Assembly (NCBI RefSeq): GCF_001648475.1
Contig: NZ_LXSQ01000002.1
Location: forward strand, 1 to 64,000
Direction of reading: 5' to 3'
DNA length: 64,000 nucleotides
DNA from: Eikenella halliae
GTDB lineage: Bacteria > Pseudomonadota > Gammaproteobacteria > Burkholderiales > Neisseriaceae
A program made the position numbers and the translations under genes. Positions 25,664-33,911 of the stretch are shown here, piece by piece. Below the pieces are notes generated by a model. The model was not told where the DNA came from. It saw only the letters and a list, made by a program, of their open reading frames with translations, and searched no databases. The first letter of the stretch is position 1. Each line of letters starts with the position of its first letter.

Positions 25664-26209
25664 TTACATTTGTCGTAAGAACTGTGGCGGCACTTCTTTA
25701 ATCAGCCACACTTTATTGGCTGTTAAGTAAAACACAAAACCCTGCCGCCGCATCAAGCCGGCCTGCACTTTCAGAACCAACGGCTTGCCGTGGCGGCTAC
25801 CCACCGACACAGCCGTTTCCACATCGCCCGACAAGTGCACATAATGCCGGCTGCCCGGCAGCAAGCCCTGTTGTTCAATCGCCTCGGCAAAACGCTGCGC
25901 CGTGCCGTGATACAGGATTTCTGGCGGCTCGGTTTCGGTGTAGGCAATATCCACTTGTGCCGTGGAATGCCCTTGTTCGGCACGGATTTTGCGGCCATCG
26001 GCAGACAGCGTAAACCGTTTTTTATTATTGGTGGCCACCACCTCATGCAATAGCGGCAGGCTGATATTGCGCCCGTGTGCGGTTGCCTGGGTTAATAGCT
26101 CATCCACATCTGCCCAGCCTTCGCCATCCAGCGTTAAACTGATGGCTTCGGGATGGTGGCGCAGGATATAACTGAGGAATTTACTTACGCTGGCGTTTGA
26201 TTTGTCCAT
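25664..26209 (-). CDS. kptA: RNA 2'-phosphotransferase (KptA/Tpt1)
   Basis: A 181-residue enzyme that moves a 2'-phosphate from RNA to NAD. The N-terminal SKFLSYILRHHP supplies a catalytic arginine and histidine. NNKKRF, ILYHGTAQRF and YVHLSGD follow, matching the Tpt1 family. In yeast it finishes tRNA splicing; its bacterial role is unclear, since no fungal-type tRNA splicing ligase is known there. It is a single gene between inverted DUS copies and a decayed Correia element. Confidence 0.93.
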   Translation of the reverse strand: MDKSNASVSKFLSYILRHHPEAISLTLDGEGWADVDELLTQATAHGRNISLPLLHEVVATNNKKRFTLSADGRKIRAEQGHSTAQVDIAYTETEPPEILYHGTAQRFAEAIEQQGLLPGSRHYVHLSGDVETAVSVGSRHGKPLVLKVQAGLMRRQGFVFYLTANKVWLIKEVPPQFLRQM

Positions 26210-26540
26210 TGTGTTGCCTTTAAATTTGGTGTTTGGCTGTATCTTAAGTATGTGTTATAGCGAATTAACTTAGATTCAGCTACAGCATTGAGTTGTCTTG
26301 TTTTACTTCAGTACGGTTACCTTTCGGCCTTATGTCAAGCCAATTCAATTATAATTTCGTTATAGTTATATGATTGAAAAGTGAAATATTAGACGAGCGT
26401 CTGCATCTGCAAAGCCGCGTCCGCGAAAAACAAGAGGTACCTCAATTCTGCTTTGTTACAACAGGGCATCTAACTAATTACCTACCCAGATAGGCTATTT
26501 TTCAGGTATCCTAATTATCCTTGACCATGGGAGACTCAAA
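26210..26540. other. Intergenic region with a decayed Correia-type element
   Basis: A degraded copy runs from about 26256 (TATAGCGAATTAACTT) to about 26353, with only the ends and TTCAGTACGG recognisable. The rest, to the small secreted protein gene, has an imperfect DUS near 26501 and no gene I can support. Confidence 0.45.
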
Positions 26541-26861
26541 ATGAAACACCTTAGCTTGTTCGTTCTGTTTGCGCTAGTTTCCGCTGCCACCCATGCAGAA
26601 AGCTGCCGCATCGCCGCGGCTGCCCCAGTACGTGAAACGCCTGGCGGCCGTATTTTGGGCAGTCTGCCTGCTAATCTAAATGTTACCTTGTTTGAACGCA
26701 GCCCCGATGATCATGGTAAAAACTGGGCGCTGGTCAGATGGCGTGGTAAACCTAACCACTACAACCGTTATTTTGGTGTCAATACCGGCTGGGTTGCGCC
26801 CAGTGCCATCCGCTGCACAAGATCAATAAGCGTCCCACGAATAAGGCTACCTGAAAATTAA
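26541..26861 (+). CDS. Small secreted protein with SH3-like features
   Basis: A 106-residue protein with a signal peptide (MKHLSLFVLFALVSAATHAE, cut likely after THA). The mature part has two cysteines and a pattern (PVRETPGGRILGSLPANLNVTLFER, later NTGWVAPSAIRC) like bacterial SH3 domains found in periplasmic proteins. GGGAG-type ribosome signal precedes the ATG. The last codons run into a DUS, giving the tail RLPEN, so the uptake word sets the C-terminus. Function unknown. Confidence 0.72.
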   Translation: MKHLSLFVLFALVSAATHAESCRIAAAAPVRETPGGRILGSLPANLNVTLFERSPDDHGKNWALVRWRGKPNHYNRYFGVNTGWVAPSAIRCTRSISVPRIRLPEN

Positions 26862-26987
26862 CGTACCGAGCAAAAGCAAATGTTTTTTGAAACAAGAAAC
26901 TGAAGGATTAACTATGCCTCTTTAGGATGGGGTGCCCGCAAAATGTTGTATCCAGCAGCACATCCGCCAAGTTCATCGCGATAAAAC

Positions 26988-27017
26988 TTGAACTGGAAAT
27001 GCTTTCTATGGTATAAA
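26988..27017 (+). promoter_or_regulatory. Probable promoter of rpmB-rpmG
   Basis: TTGAAC (26988-26993), an 18-base spacer and TATAAA (27012-27017) lie 48 bases ahead of rpmB. Confidence 0.6.
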
Positions 27018-27064
27018 GCAAGTTTCGTTTCTATCTAATATTTTTTGAAGTTTGGAGAATAACC

Positions 27065-27298
27065 ATGGCACGAGTTTGCAAAGTAACCGGAAAGCGGCCG
27101 ATGTCCGGTAACAACGTATCGCACGCCAACAACAAAACCAAGCGCCGTTTTTTGCCGAACCTGCAATCGCGCCGTTTTTGGGTTGAGAGCGAAAACCGCT
27201 GGGTGCGTTTGCGCGTTTCCAATGCGGCTTTGCGTTTGATTGACAAAGTTGGTATTGATGCCGTTCTGGCTGATCTGCGCGCACGCGGCGAAGCCTAA
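27065..27298 (+). CDS. rpmB: 50S ribosomal protein L28
   Basis: A 77-residue basic ribosomal protein starting MARVCKVTGKRPMSGNNVSH, with TKRRFLPNLQSRRFWVE in the middle, matching L28 along its whole length. GGAG precedes the ATG. rpmG follows 25 bases later, the standard pair. Confidence 0.97.
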   Translation: MARVCKVTGKRPMSGNNVSHANNKTKRRFLPNLQSRRFWVESENRWVRLRVSNAALRLIDKVGIDAVLADLRARGEA

Positions 27299-27323
27299 TC
27301 ACATTATTTAAGGAATTAGAGTC

Positions 27324-27479
27324 ATGCGCGATAAAATCAAGCTGGAATCCAGCGCCGGCACCGGCCATTTCTACACCACCACCAAAAACAAGCGGACCAC
27401 CCCCGGCAAATTCGAAATCAAAAAATTCGATCCGGTTGCCCGCAAGCACGTGGTTTACAAAGAAACCAAGCTGAAATAA
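27324..27479 (+). CDS. rpmG: 50S ribosomal protein L33
   Basis: A 51-residue protein beginning MRDKIKLESSAGTGHFYTTT and ending VVYKETKLK, the normal length and sequence for L33. The zinc-binding cysteines of some L33 forms are absent, so this is the C-minus type. AAGGAATTAGAGTC supplies the ribosome site. A perfect terminator follows. Confidence 0.97.
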   Translation: MRDKIKLESSAGTGHFYTTTKNKRTTPGKFEIKKFDPVARKHVVYKETKLK

Positions 27480-27502
27480 TCCTTCAGCTATACTTTCTAC
27501 CC

Positions 27503-27538
27503 AAACTGCATTTTCTGCTTGGCAGAGAATGCAGTTTT
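27503..27538 (+). terminator. Rho-independent terminator of rpmB-rpmG
   Basis: AAACTGCATTTTCTGC pairs with GCAGAGAATGCAGTTT (one G-U pair) across a three-base loop, then TTCT. The remaining 300 bases to lolC hold one DUS and no recognised gene. Confidence 0.85.
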
Positions 27539-27847
27539 CTATATCTGCTGTACTCAGGGTGTAGCCGCACTCAGGGCGTATCTGTCGTTAAATAGGGCAA
27601 ATGCGCGTAATCCGAATGTCCGCCTGGGAAATAGTCTGTATACTGTGTGCCGCTTTTGCAATCTAATTGCCAGGCAAGTGCAGAGCGCATGTGCCTTGCC
27701 GCCGTATCAAATGCACAGCTAGCATATTGTGCAAATGAAGCGAACTGATGTTGCATGAAGTGGCTTTTAGCCGGATAAAGGCTACCTGAAACCCTGCCAA
27801 TCCCATGATTGCAGCCTGCTTCGGCAGACTGCGGAGCCCATTCCACT

Positions 27848-29098
27848 ATGCTTTCCTTAGAAACTTGGATCGGCCTGCGCTATATGCGCGCCAAAAAACG
27901 CAACGGGCTGATGTCTGTTATCAGCATCATCTCGATTTTCGGCATTGCCACCGGCGTAACCGCGCTGATTGTGGTGCTTTCCGTCATGAACGGTTTTCAA
28001 AAAGAAATCCGCGGCCAGCTGCTGAAGGTTACCCCGCATATGCAGATGAGCTATCTACAGGCCGAACCGGGCGACACCTGGCAGGGTCTGGCCAAAATCG
28101 CCCAAGCCAACCCGCGTGTGCTGGGCGTGGCGCCTTATGTGAGCGGGCAGGCACTGCTGGCCAATTCCGGCGAGGTTCAGGGTGTGCAGGTAAAGGGGAT
28201 CGACCCGGCTGAAGAGCCGAAAGTGTCGGAATACGGCGAAAAGCTGCCCAACGAACTGTATCAGCAGCTCAAGCCCGGCCAGTTTGAAATGATTTTGGGC
28301 AAAGATATTGCCGACCGCTTAGGCGTGCAGCCGGGTGAGAAAGTTACCCTGATTTCGCCCGAAGGCAACGTTACACCGGTGGGCATGGTGCCGCGTATGA
28401 AGCAATTTACCGTGGCCGCCACTGTTTCCACCGGCATTTTCGCCGTGGATAACAGCCTGTCCATCATCCATATTGAAGACGCCAAAACCCTGTATCGTGC
28501 TGGGGATGGCGATGTCGGCATTCAGCTGCGCCTCTCGCAGCCAGAAACCGCTCCCGACGTAACCGCCGCCATCGTGCCCGCCGAGCAGCGCAACCGCATC
28601 GCCGCCTTCGACTGGACCTACCAAAACCGCGACTACTTCCAAGCCGTGGAAGTGGAGAAAAAGATGATGTTCGTCATCATGTTCTTCATCAGCCTTGTCG
28701 CCTCCATCAACCTGATTTCCACCCTCATCATGACCGTAACCGAAAAGCAGGCCGCCATCGCCATCTTGCGCACTCTCGGCCTGCCCCCGCGCGGCATCAT
28801 GAAGATTTTCCTGGTGCAGGGCACGCTCTTGGGTGTGGTCGGCACCGCCATCGGCGTGGCGCTGGGCGTAACCGTGGCGCTGAACGTGGGCGTTATCGTT
28901 GCCGCCATCGAGCAGATGGCCGGCCGCAAGCTGGTTACTTCCGCCATCTATTTCATCGACTACATGCCTTCGCAAGTGAAGCTGTCCGACGTGCTGGCGA
29001 TTGTTGCCATTTCCCTCGGTCTCTCCTTCGTGGCCACCCTGCTGCCCAGCTGGCGCGCATCCAAAACCCAACCCGCAGAGGCCTTGCGCTATGAATAA
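27848..29098 (+). CDS. lolC: Lipoprotein-releasing ABC transporter membrane subunit LolC/E
   Basis: A 416-residue inner-membrane protein with one N-terminal helix, a large periplasmic domain and three C-terminal helices, the FtsX/LolE layout. RYMRAKKRNGLMSVISIISIFGIATGV and the closing LLPSWRASKTQPAEALRYE are family signatures. It extracts mature lipoproteins from the inner membrane and passes them to LolA. With only one such gene here it may be the single LolF-type subunit working as a homodimer. The ATG at 27848 is preferred to one 39 bases upstream. It overlaps lolD by eight bases. Confidence 0.95.
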   Translation: MLSLETWIGLRYMRAKKRNGLMSVISIISIFGIATGVTALIVVLSVMNGFQKEIRGQLLKVTPHMQMSYLQAEPGDTWQGLAKIAQANPRVLGVAPYVSGQALLANSGEVQGVQVKGIDPAEEPKVSEYGEKLPNELYQQLKPGQFEMILGKDIADRLGVQPGEKVTLISPEGNVTPVGMVPRMKQFTVAATVSTGIFAVDNSLSIIHIEDAKTLYRAGDGDVGIQLRLSQPETAPDVTAAIVPAEQRNRIAAFDWTYQNRDYFQAVEVEKKMMFVIMFFISLVASINLISTLIMTVTEKQAAIAILRTLGLPPRGIMKIFLVQGTLLGVVGTAIGVALGVTVALNVGVIVAAIEQMAGRKLVTSAIYFIDYMPSQVKLSDVLAIVAISLGLSFVATLLPSWRASKTQPAEALRYE

Positions 29099-29771
29099 AG
29101 AAGCCGTTATCCAATGCCAAAACGTAGGCAAAACCTACGACGACGGCAGCCTCAAAGTGGAAGTGCTGCGCAATATCGATTTTCAGGTAGCCTCAGGCGA
29201 AGGCATCGGCATCATCGGCGCTTCCGGCAGCGGCAAATCCACCCTGCTGCACATTCTCGGCGGGCTGGATAAGCCCACCAGCGGCGAAGTGAAAATCCAA
29301 GGGCAGGGCCTCAACAGCCTCTCCCAAGTGGCCATCGGTCGGCTGCGCAACCGCCATTTGGGCTTTGTTTACCAATTCCACCACCTGCTGCCCGAGTTTT
29401 CCGCGCTGGAAAACGTGATGATGCCGCTGCTGGTGGCACGCAAAAGCCGCGCCGAAGCGCAGGCGGCCGCCGCCGAAATTTTAGAAAAAGTCGGCTTGGG
29501 CAGCCGCAAAACCCACCGCCCAGGCGAACTCTCCGGCGGCGAACGCCAACGTGCCGCCATCGCCCGCGCCCTGGTAACCAAGCCCGACTGCCTGCTGGCC
29601 GACGAGCCCACCGGCAACCTCGACCGCAAAAACGCCACCCACGCGCTGGAAATGATGCTGGAGCTCAAACACGAGCTGGGCACCGCCCTGATCGTGGTTA
29701 CCCACGACGAGCAACTGGCCAAACGCTTCGACCGCGTGCTCACCATGGACGACGGCAGCCTGCGCGCTTAA
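29091..29771 (+). CDS. lolD: Lipoprotein-releasing ABC transporter ATPase LolD
   Basis: A 226-residue ABC ATPase. Walker A is GASGSGKST, the signature LSGGERQR, and Walker B LLADEPTGNLD. The phrase FVYQFHHLLPEFSALENV is typical of LolD. It powers lipoprotein release with the product of the overlapping gene upstream. The start ATG at 29091 lies inside the lolC end. A DUS inside is read as DFQVASGEG just before Walker A. Confidence 0.96.
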   Translation: MNKEAVIQCQNVGKTYDDGSLKVEVLRNIDFQVASGEGIGIIGASGSGKSTLLHILGGLDKPTSGEVKIQGQGLNSLSQVAIGRLRNRHLGFVYQFHHLLPEFSALENVMMPLLVARKSRAEAQAAAAEILEKVGLGSRKTHRPGELSGGERQRAAIARALVTKPDCLLADEPTGNLDRKNATHALEMMLELKHELGTALIVVTHDEQLAKRFDRVLTMDDGSLRA

Positions 29772-30218
29772 TTTCACCCGTAAATCCGGCTGTGCTGCCG
29801 GGCGAAACGGTTGCAGAATATAAAGGCTACCTGAAAACGGCTTGGCAGGTTTTAACTGCATGGAAACTTCGTTTTCAGGTAGCCTTTTGGTTTTCTGCAA
29901 TTTGGCTTTCTGCAATGGCGGGGCAATGCCGTCGCACGCTTTTAGCGCACATCCATTTCACGATAGGGCGAATTTATAGTGGATTAACAAAAATCAGGAT
30001 AAGGCGGCGAGCCGCAGACAATACACACGTTACGGCAAGGCGAGCCAACGCTGTACTGGTTTTTGTTAATTCACTATAAGTTTTCAGGTAGCCTCAATCC
30101 AGGCTACCTGAAAGCGCAGCTTCAATGCATTAAAAGCTGCCAAGTCAGCATTAGCAGGCTGGTTGAAAGCCGCCCAGCTTAAACTTTCCCAACAGTATTT
30201 CGGGTTATAATCCGCCCT
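29772..30218. other. Intergenic region with DUS copies and a Correia-type element
   Basis: Contains facing DUS copies between about 29825 and 29884 (likely the lolCD terminator), the Correia element at 29975-30078, another facing pair at about 30081-30112, and a TATAAT at 30206-30211 only eight bases before tsaE. Confidence 0.65.
29975..30078. repeat. Correia-type element, 104 bp, opposite orientation
   Basis: Reads TATAGTGGATTAACAAAAATCAGGATAAGGCGGCGAGCCGCAG-type sequence forward (first 20 bases TATAGTGGATTAACAAAAAT) and ends TTAATTCACTATA. It is the reverse of the copies at 1638 and 11631. Confidence 0.88.
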
Positions 30219-30701
30219 ATGCAAAACTCCCTCTCTTTCTTTCTCAACGGTGAAGCCGCCACCGAAGCCTTCGGCAACCGCATCGCGCCCGATTTGGCCG
30301 CACCGCTGGCGGTGTGGCTGGAAGGCGATTTGGGCGCGGGCAAAACCACGTTGGTGCGCGCTATTTTGCGCCGGTTGGGGCATGCGGGCGCAGTGAAAAG
30401 CCCCACTTATGCCATTGTGGAAAGCTACCGGCCAAACGGCCTAGCGGTAAACCATTTCGATTTATACCGCTTCGCCGCGCCGGAAGAGTGGGAGGATGCC
30501 GGGCTGGGCGAACTGTTTGCCGAGCCCGCCCTCCATTTCATCGAATGGCCGCAACGCGCTGCAGGCTTCGTGCCTGCAGCCGATTTGCGTATCGCGCTGC
30601 AAAACAGCGGCAGCGGCCGTGTCTGCACCCTTTCCGCCGATTCCGAAAAAGGCAAGCAACTCATCGAATTATGGCAAAACTTACCCGCCGAACTTTCCTA
30701 A
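30219..30701 (+). CDS. tsaE: tRNA threonylcarbamoyladenosine biosynthesis ATPase TsaE
   Basis: A 160-residue P-loop protein with EGDLGAGKTTLVRA, then SPTYAIVESY and NHFDLYRF, the family motifs. It supports TsaB and TsaD in making the t6A modification at position 37 of tRNAs that read ANN codons. The -10 element TATAAT ends eight bases before the ATG, so the transcript would have almost no leader. The end overlaps amiC by 31 bases, the usual neighbour in Neisseria. Confidence 0.94.
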   Translation: MQNSLSFFLNGEAATEAFGNRIAPDLAAPLAVWLEGDLGAGKTTLVRAILRRLGHAGAVKSPTYAIVESYRPNGLAVNHFDLYRFAAPEEWEDAGLGELFAEPALHFIEWPQRAAGFVPAADLRIALQNSGSGRVCTLSADSEKGKQLIELWQNLPAELS

Positions 30702-31948
30702 GCAGCGGCGCCGGCCTGCTGCTCCTGAGCATTTTGCCCACGGGCGAAGCGCACGGCACGCCGCAGTTTGTGGCCGTGCGCATCTGGCCGGCCTCTTCCT
30801 ATACCCGCGCCACGCTCGAATCTACCCGCCCTCTGCAACATAAATATTTCCTGCTGGACAACCCGCGCCGTCTGGTGGTGGACATTCAGGGCGCGAGCCT
30901 CGACAGCGTGGTGCAGAGCCTGCCGCAGAAGCTCAGCCGCAGCGATCCTTATGTGGCCGGCATTCGCGTGGGGCAGTTCAACCCCGATACCATTCGCGTG
31001 GTGATGGATTTGAAAACCGCCGTGAACCCGCAAGTGTTCTCGCTCGCGCCGGTGGCCAATTTCAAACACCGTCTGGTAATCGACCTCTATCCCACCCGGG
31101 CCGCCGCGCTGGCGCAAGAAGCCGACGATCCGCTGATGGCGCTCTTGCAAGACTACACCAACGGCCGCATCCGCCAAGACGGCACCGCCACCGAGCAGGC
31201 GCAAACCACCAGCGTGCCGCCGGTGCAAAACCAGGCCGGCGGCAATCGGCGCGGCAACCGCAAGCTGGTGGTGATGCTCGATCCCGGCCACGGCGGCGAA
31301 GATTCCGGCGCGGTCGGCCCCAGCGGCTTGCGCGAAAAAGACGTGGTACTTTCGATTGCGCGCGAAGCCAAACGCGAAATGGAGCGGCTCGGCTATCAGG
31401 TGTACATGACGCGCAATGAAGACGTGTTTATCCCGCTGGGTGTGCGCGTGGCCAAGGCGCGCAGCCGCAAAGCCGATATTTTCATTTCGATTCATGCCGA
31501 TGCCTTCACCACGCCGCAACCGCGCGGCACCGGCGTGTATGCCTTAAGCCGGGGCAGAGCCACTAGCGCCGCCGCCCGTTGGCTGGCGCAATCGCAAAAT
31601 GCCTCCGACCAAATCGGCGGCATCCGCGTGAGCGGCAACCGGCAGGTGGACCACACGCTGTTTGATCTGGTGCAAACCGCCACCATTAACGATAGCTTGC
31701 GCCTGGGCAAATCGGTGCTCGACGAAATGGGCAAAATCAACCGCTTGCACAAAGGCCATGTGGATCAGGCCGGCTTCGCCGTGCTCAAGGCGCCGGATAT
31801 TCCGTCGATCTTGGTGGAAACCGCCTTCATTTCCAACCCCACCGAAGAGCGGATGCTGGCCAGCAGCCAGTTCCGCCAAAAAGCCGCCCGCGCCATTGCC
31901 GCCGGGGCACAGCAATATCTGGCCACGGCCGCGGTGGCAAGACGTTAG
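30671..31948 (+). CDS. amiC: N-acetylmuramoyl-L-alanine amidase AmiC
   Basis: A 425-residue periplasmic amidase that splits septal peptidoglycan so daughter cells part. The N-terminus LTRRTFLSSGAGLLLLSILP has a twin-arginine signal, as in E. coli AmiC. An AMIN domain (about residues 30-140) is followed by a linker rich in Gln and Asn, then an Amidase_3 domain with the zinc site MLDPGHGGEDSGA, ISIHADAF and a catalytic glutamate in LVETAFISN. The start lies 31 bases inside tsaE. Confidence 0.94.
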   Translation: MAKLTRRTFLSSGAGLLLLSILPTGEAHGTPQFVAVRIWPASSYTRATLESTRPLQHKYFLLDNPRRLVVDIQGASLDSVVQSLPQKLSRSDPYVAGIRVGQFNPDTIRVVMDLKTAVNPQVFSLAPVANFKHRLVIDLYPTRAAALAQEADDPLMALLQDYTNGRIRQDGTATEQAQTTSVPPVQNQAGGNRRGNRKLVVMLDPGHGGEDSGAVGPSGLREKDVVLSIAREAKREMERLGYQVYMTRNEDVFIPLGVRVAKARSRKADIFISIHADAFTTPQPRGTGVYALSRGRATSAAARWLAQSQNASDQIGGIRVSGNRQVDHTLFDLVQTATINDSLRLGKSVLDEMGKINRLHKGHVDQAGFAVLKAPDIPSILVETAFISNPTEERMLASSQFRQKAARAIAAGAQQYLATAAVARR

Positions 31949-31970
31949 CTGCTTGACCGGCAAGCATTAA

Positions 31971-31999
31971 AGGCTACCTGAAAGTTTTCAGGTAGCCTT
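31971..31999. terminator. Inverted DUS pair downstream of amiC
   Basis: AGGCTACCTGAAA and TTTTCAGGTAGCCT lie almost back to back and are followed by TTTGC. Confidence 0.7.
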
Positions 32000-32062
32000 T
32001 GCATTCGCGTCGGGTTGGCTGCCTGTGCTACACTTTATGCATTGTTTGTTTGCTTGGAAACC

Positions 32063-33118
32063 ATGATGAAATTGAAATTTGCCCCCGCTTTAGCCGTTTT
32101 GTTTGTGTTGGCCGCATGCAGCAGCGAGCAGCCGATTGCGCCTGTGCCGGAGGCGCAGAAGGCGGTGCCGGAAGCATCGGCCTTGCCGGTGTCGGAAACC
32201 GGGTTCAGCCAAAATGCCGAGGTGCAGCGTTTTATCCGGCAGCAGGCCGGGTTGGGCGTGATGGGCGAAGGCCAGTTGCAGCAGTTTTTCGCGCAGTCGG
32301 TGTATAAGGGCAATATTGTCAATATCATGAACCGCCCCGGCACGTCGCGTCCGTGGTATGAGTTCCGTAGCGGCAATGCCGGCGCGGGCAAAATCAACGG
32401 CGGCCGCCGTTTCTACCAGCAATACCGCCAAGTGCTCGACCAAGTGGCGAGCGAATACGGCGTGCCGGCGGAAGTGTTGGTGGCGATTGTGGGCATCGAA
32501 ACGAACTATGGCAGCAATATGGGCAGCTTCCGCCTGGCCGATTCGCTGCCCACGCTGGCGTTCGGCTACCCGCGTCGCGGCGAGTTTTTCCAGCAGGAGT
32601 TGCATGAATTCCTGCTGATGGCCAAAGAAGAAGGACGCGATCCATTCAGCTTCACCGGCAGCTACGCCGGGGCGATGGGGATGCCGCAGTTTATGCCGTC
32701 GAGCTACCGCAAATGGGCGGTGGATTACGACGGCGACGGCCAGCGCAACATCTGGGGCAGCGTGCCGGATGTGGCGGCTTCGGTGGCCAACTATCTGAAG
32801 GCGCACGGCTGGCGGCGCGGCGGCAAGGTGATGGTGCCGGTGTCGATGGTGCCCACGCCGGAACTGCTGGCGCTGATTGATGAAAAAACTGCGCTGAATA
32901 AAACCGTGGGCGAGCTGCGGCAGATGGGGGTAACGCCGCTGGAGGAAGTGGCCGACCACGAAAAAGCCGTGCTGTTCCGCCTGGAAACCACGCCCGGCCA
33001 GTATGATTATTATATCGGCCTCAACAATTTCTTCGCCGTTTGGCAATACAACCACAGCCGCCTGTATGTGAGCGCGGTGCGCGAAATTGCCAACGGCGTG
33101 GGCGGCGGCAAGCTGTAA
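32063..33118 (+). CDS. mltB: Lytic murein transglycosylase B, lipoprotein
   Basis: A 351-residue enzyme cutting peptidoglycan glycan strands to leave anhydro-muramic ends. The leader MMKLKFAPALAVLFVLAACSS carries a lipobox (LAAC), so it should be lipid-anchored, via the LolCD route encoded upstream. The catalytic glutamate is in VGIETNYGSNMG, and MGMPQFMPSSYRKWAVDYDGDG is the family hallmark. The ATG at 32063 (or 32066) gives the lipoprotein leader; a start at 32015 would bury it. Confidence 0.94.
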   Translation: MMKLKFAPALAVLFVLAACSSEQPIAPVPEAQKAVPEASALPVSETGFSQNAEVQRFIRQQAGLGVMGEGQLQQFFAQSVYKGNIVNIMNRPGTSRPWYEFRSGNAGAGKINGGRRFYQQYRQVLDQVASEYGVPAEVLVAIVGIETNYGSNMGSFRLADSLPTLAFGYPRRGEFFQQELHEFLLMAKEEGRDPFSFTGSYAGAMGMPQFMPSSYRKWAVDYDGDGQRNIWGSVPDVAASVANYLKAHGWRRGGKVMVPVSMVPTPELLALIDEKTALNKTVGELRQMGVTPLEEVADHEKAVLFRLETTPGQYDYYIGLNNFFAVWQYNHSRLYVSAVREIANGVGGGKL

Positions 33119-33132
33119 GCCCCGTTGCAATA

Positions 33133-33172
33133 GAGGCTACCTGAAAAGCAATCAACTGTTTTCAGGTAGCCT
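33133..33172. terminator. Inverted DUS pair downstream of mltB
   Basis: AGGCTACCTGAAAA and TTTTCAGGTAGCCT pair across a 12-base loop, followed by TTTTCC. Confidence 0.7.
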
Positions 33173-33221
33173 TTTCCGTTACAATACGCCACTCAAAAAT
33201 TTAGCCAAGAAAGCACACACC

Positions 33222-33563
33222 ATGCCCAAAGTAACCGTCTTGCCACACAGCGAATTGTGCCCCGAAGGCAAAATCATCGAAAACGCCTCCGAAGGCGAAA
33301 GCATTTGCAGCCTGCTGCTCGACAACGGCATCGAAATCGAGCATGCCTGCGAGCAATCCTGCGCCTGCACCACCTGCCACGTGATCGTGCGACAAGGCTT
33401 CGACAGCCTGGAAGAACCCAGCGAAATCGAAGAAGACCTGCTCGACCAAGCCTGGGGCTTGGAAGCCGAATCGCGCTTGAGCTGCCAGGCCAAAGTGGCC
33501 GGCGAAGACCTCGTGGTGGAGATTCCCAAATACACCATCAACCACGCCCGCGAGCATCATTAA
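33222..33563 (+). CDS. fdx: Isc-type [2Fe-2S] ferredoxin
   Basis: A 113-residue adrenodoxin-like ferredoxin. Cluster ligands are the cysteines in CEQSCACTTC plus one in RLSCQA. It supplies electrons for iron-sulfur cluster assembly. iscX follows 54 bases later, a pair normally found at the end of an isc operon, but iscSUA-hscBA are not in this window, so this is a detached piece. The ATG at 33222 is chosen; an open frame upstream only translates an inverted DUS pair. Confidence 0.94.
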   Translation: MPKVTVLPHSELCPEGKIIENASEGESICSLLLDNGIEIEHACEQSCACTTCHVIVRQGFDSLEEPSEIEEDLLDQAWGLEAESRLSCQAKVAGEDLVVEIPKYTINHAREHH

Positions 33564-33617
33564 GCCTGGCGCTCCCCAGCCGCCGGCCGTACACATCTAG
33601 TTTCAGGTAGCCTCATC

Positions 33618-33812
33618 ATGAAATGGACCGACACCCAACGCATCGCCGAAGAACTCTTCGACCGCCATCCCGACATCGACCCGAAAACCGTCCGCTTCAC
33701 CCAGCTGCGCCAGCTCATCCTCGATTTGCCCGAGTTTGATGACGACCCGCAGCGTTGCGGCGAGCGCATCCTCGAAGCCGTGCAACAGGCTTGGATAGAC
33801 GAAGCCGAGTAA
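33618..33812 (+). CDS. iscX: Fe-S cluster assembly regulator IscX
   Basis: A 64-residue acidic protein starting MKWTDTQRIAEELFDRHPD, with DPKTVRFTQLRQLI, matching IscX/YfhJ from end to end. It binds IscS and iron and tunes cluster assembly. The only ribosome-site-like sequence before the ATG is the AGG within a DUS (TTTCAGGTAGCCTCATCATG), so the uptake word may double as a weak ribosome site. Likely co-transcribed with fdx. Confidence 0.93.
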   Translation: MKWTDTQRIAEELFDRHPDIDPKTVRFTQLRQLILDLPEFDDDPQRCGERILEAVQQAWIDEAE

Positions 33813-33911
33813 ACCGCCAGCCAATGTTTCAATTCCGTTGAAGCGCATATTTTCAGGTAGCCTCACTATCGATGCAGGCTACCTGAAAAATTCATTCCGA
33901 AAGCAAACGCC

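Noticed and set aside
27519..27722. 67-codon frame after rpmG
   Set aside because: Starts inside the rpmG terminator, lacks a ribosome site and has no recognisable features.
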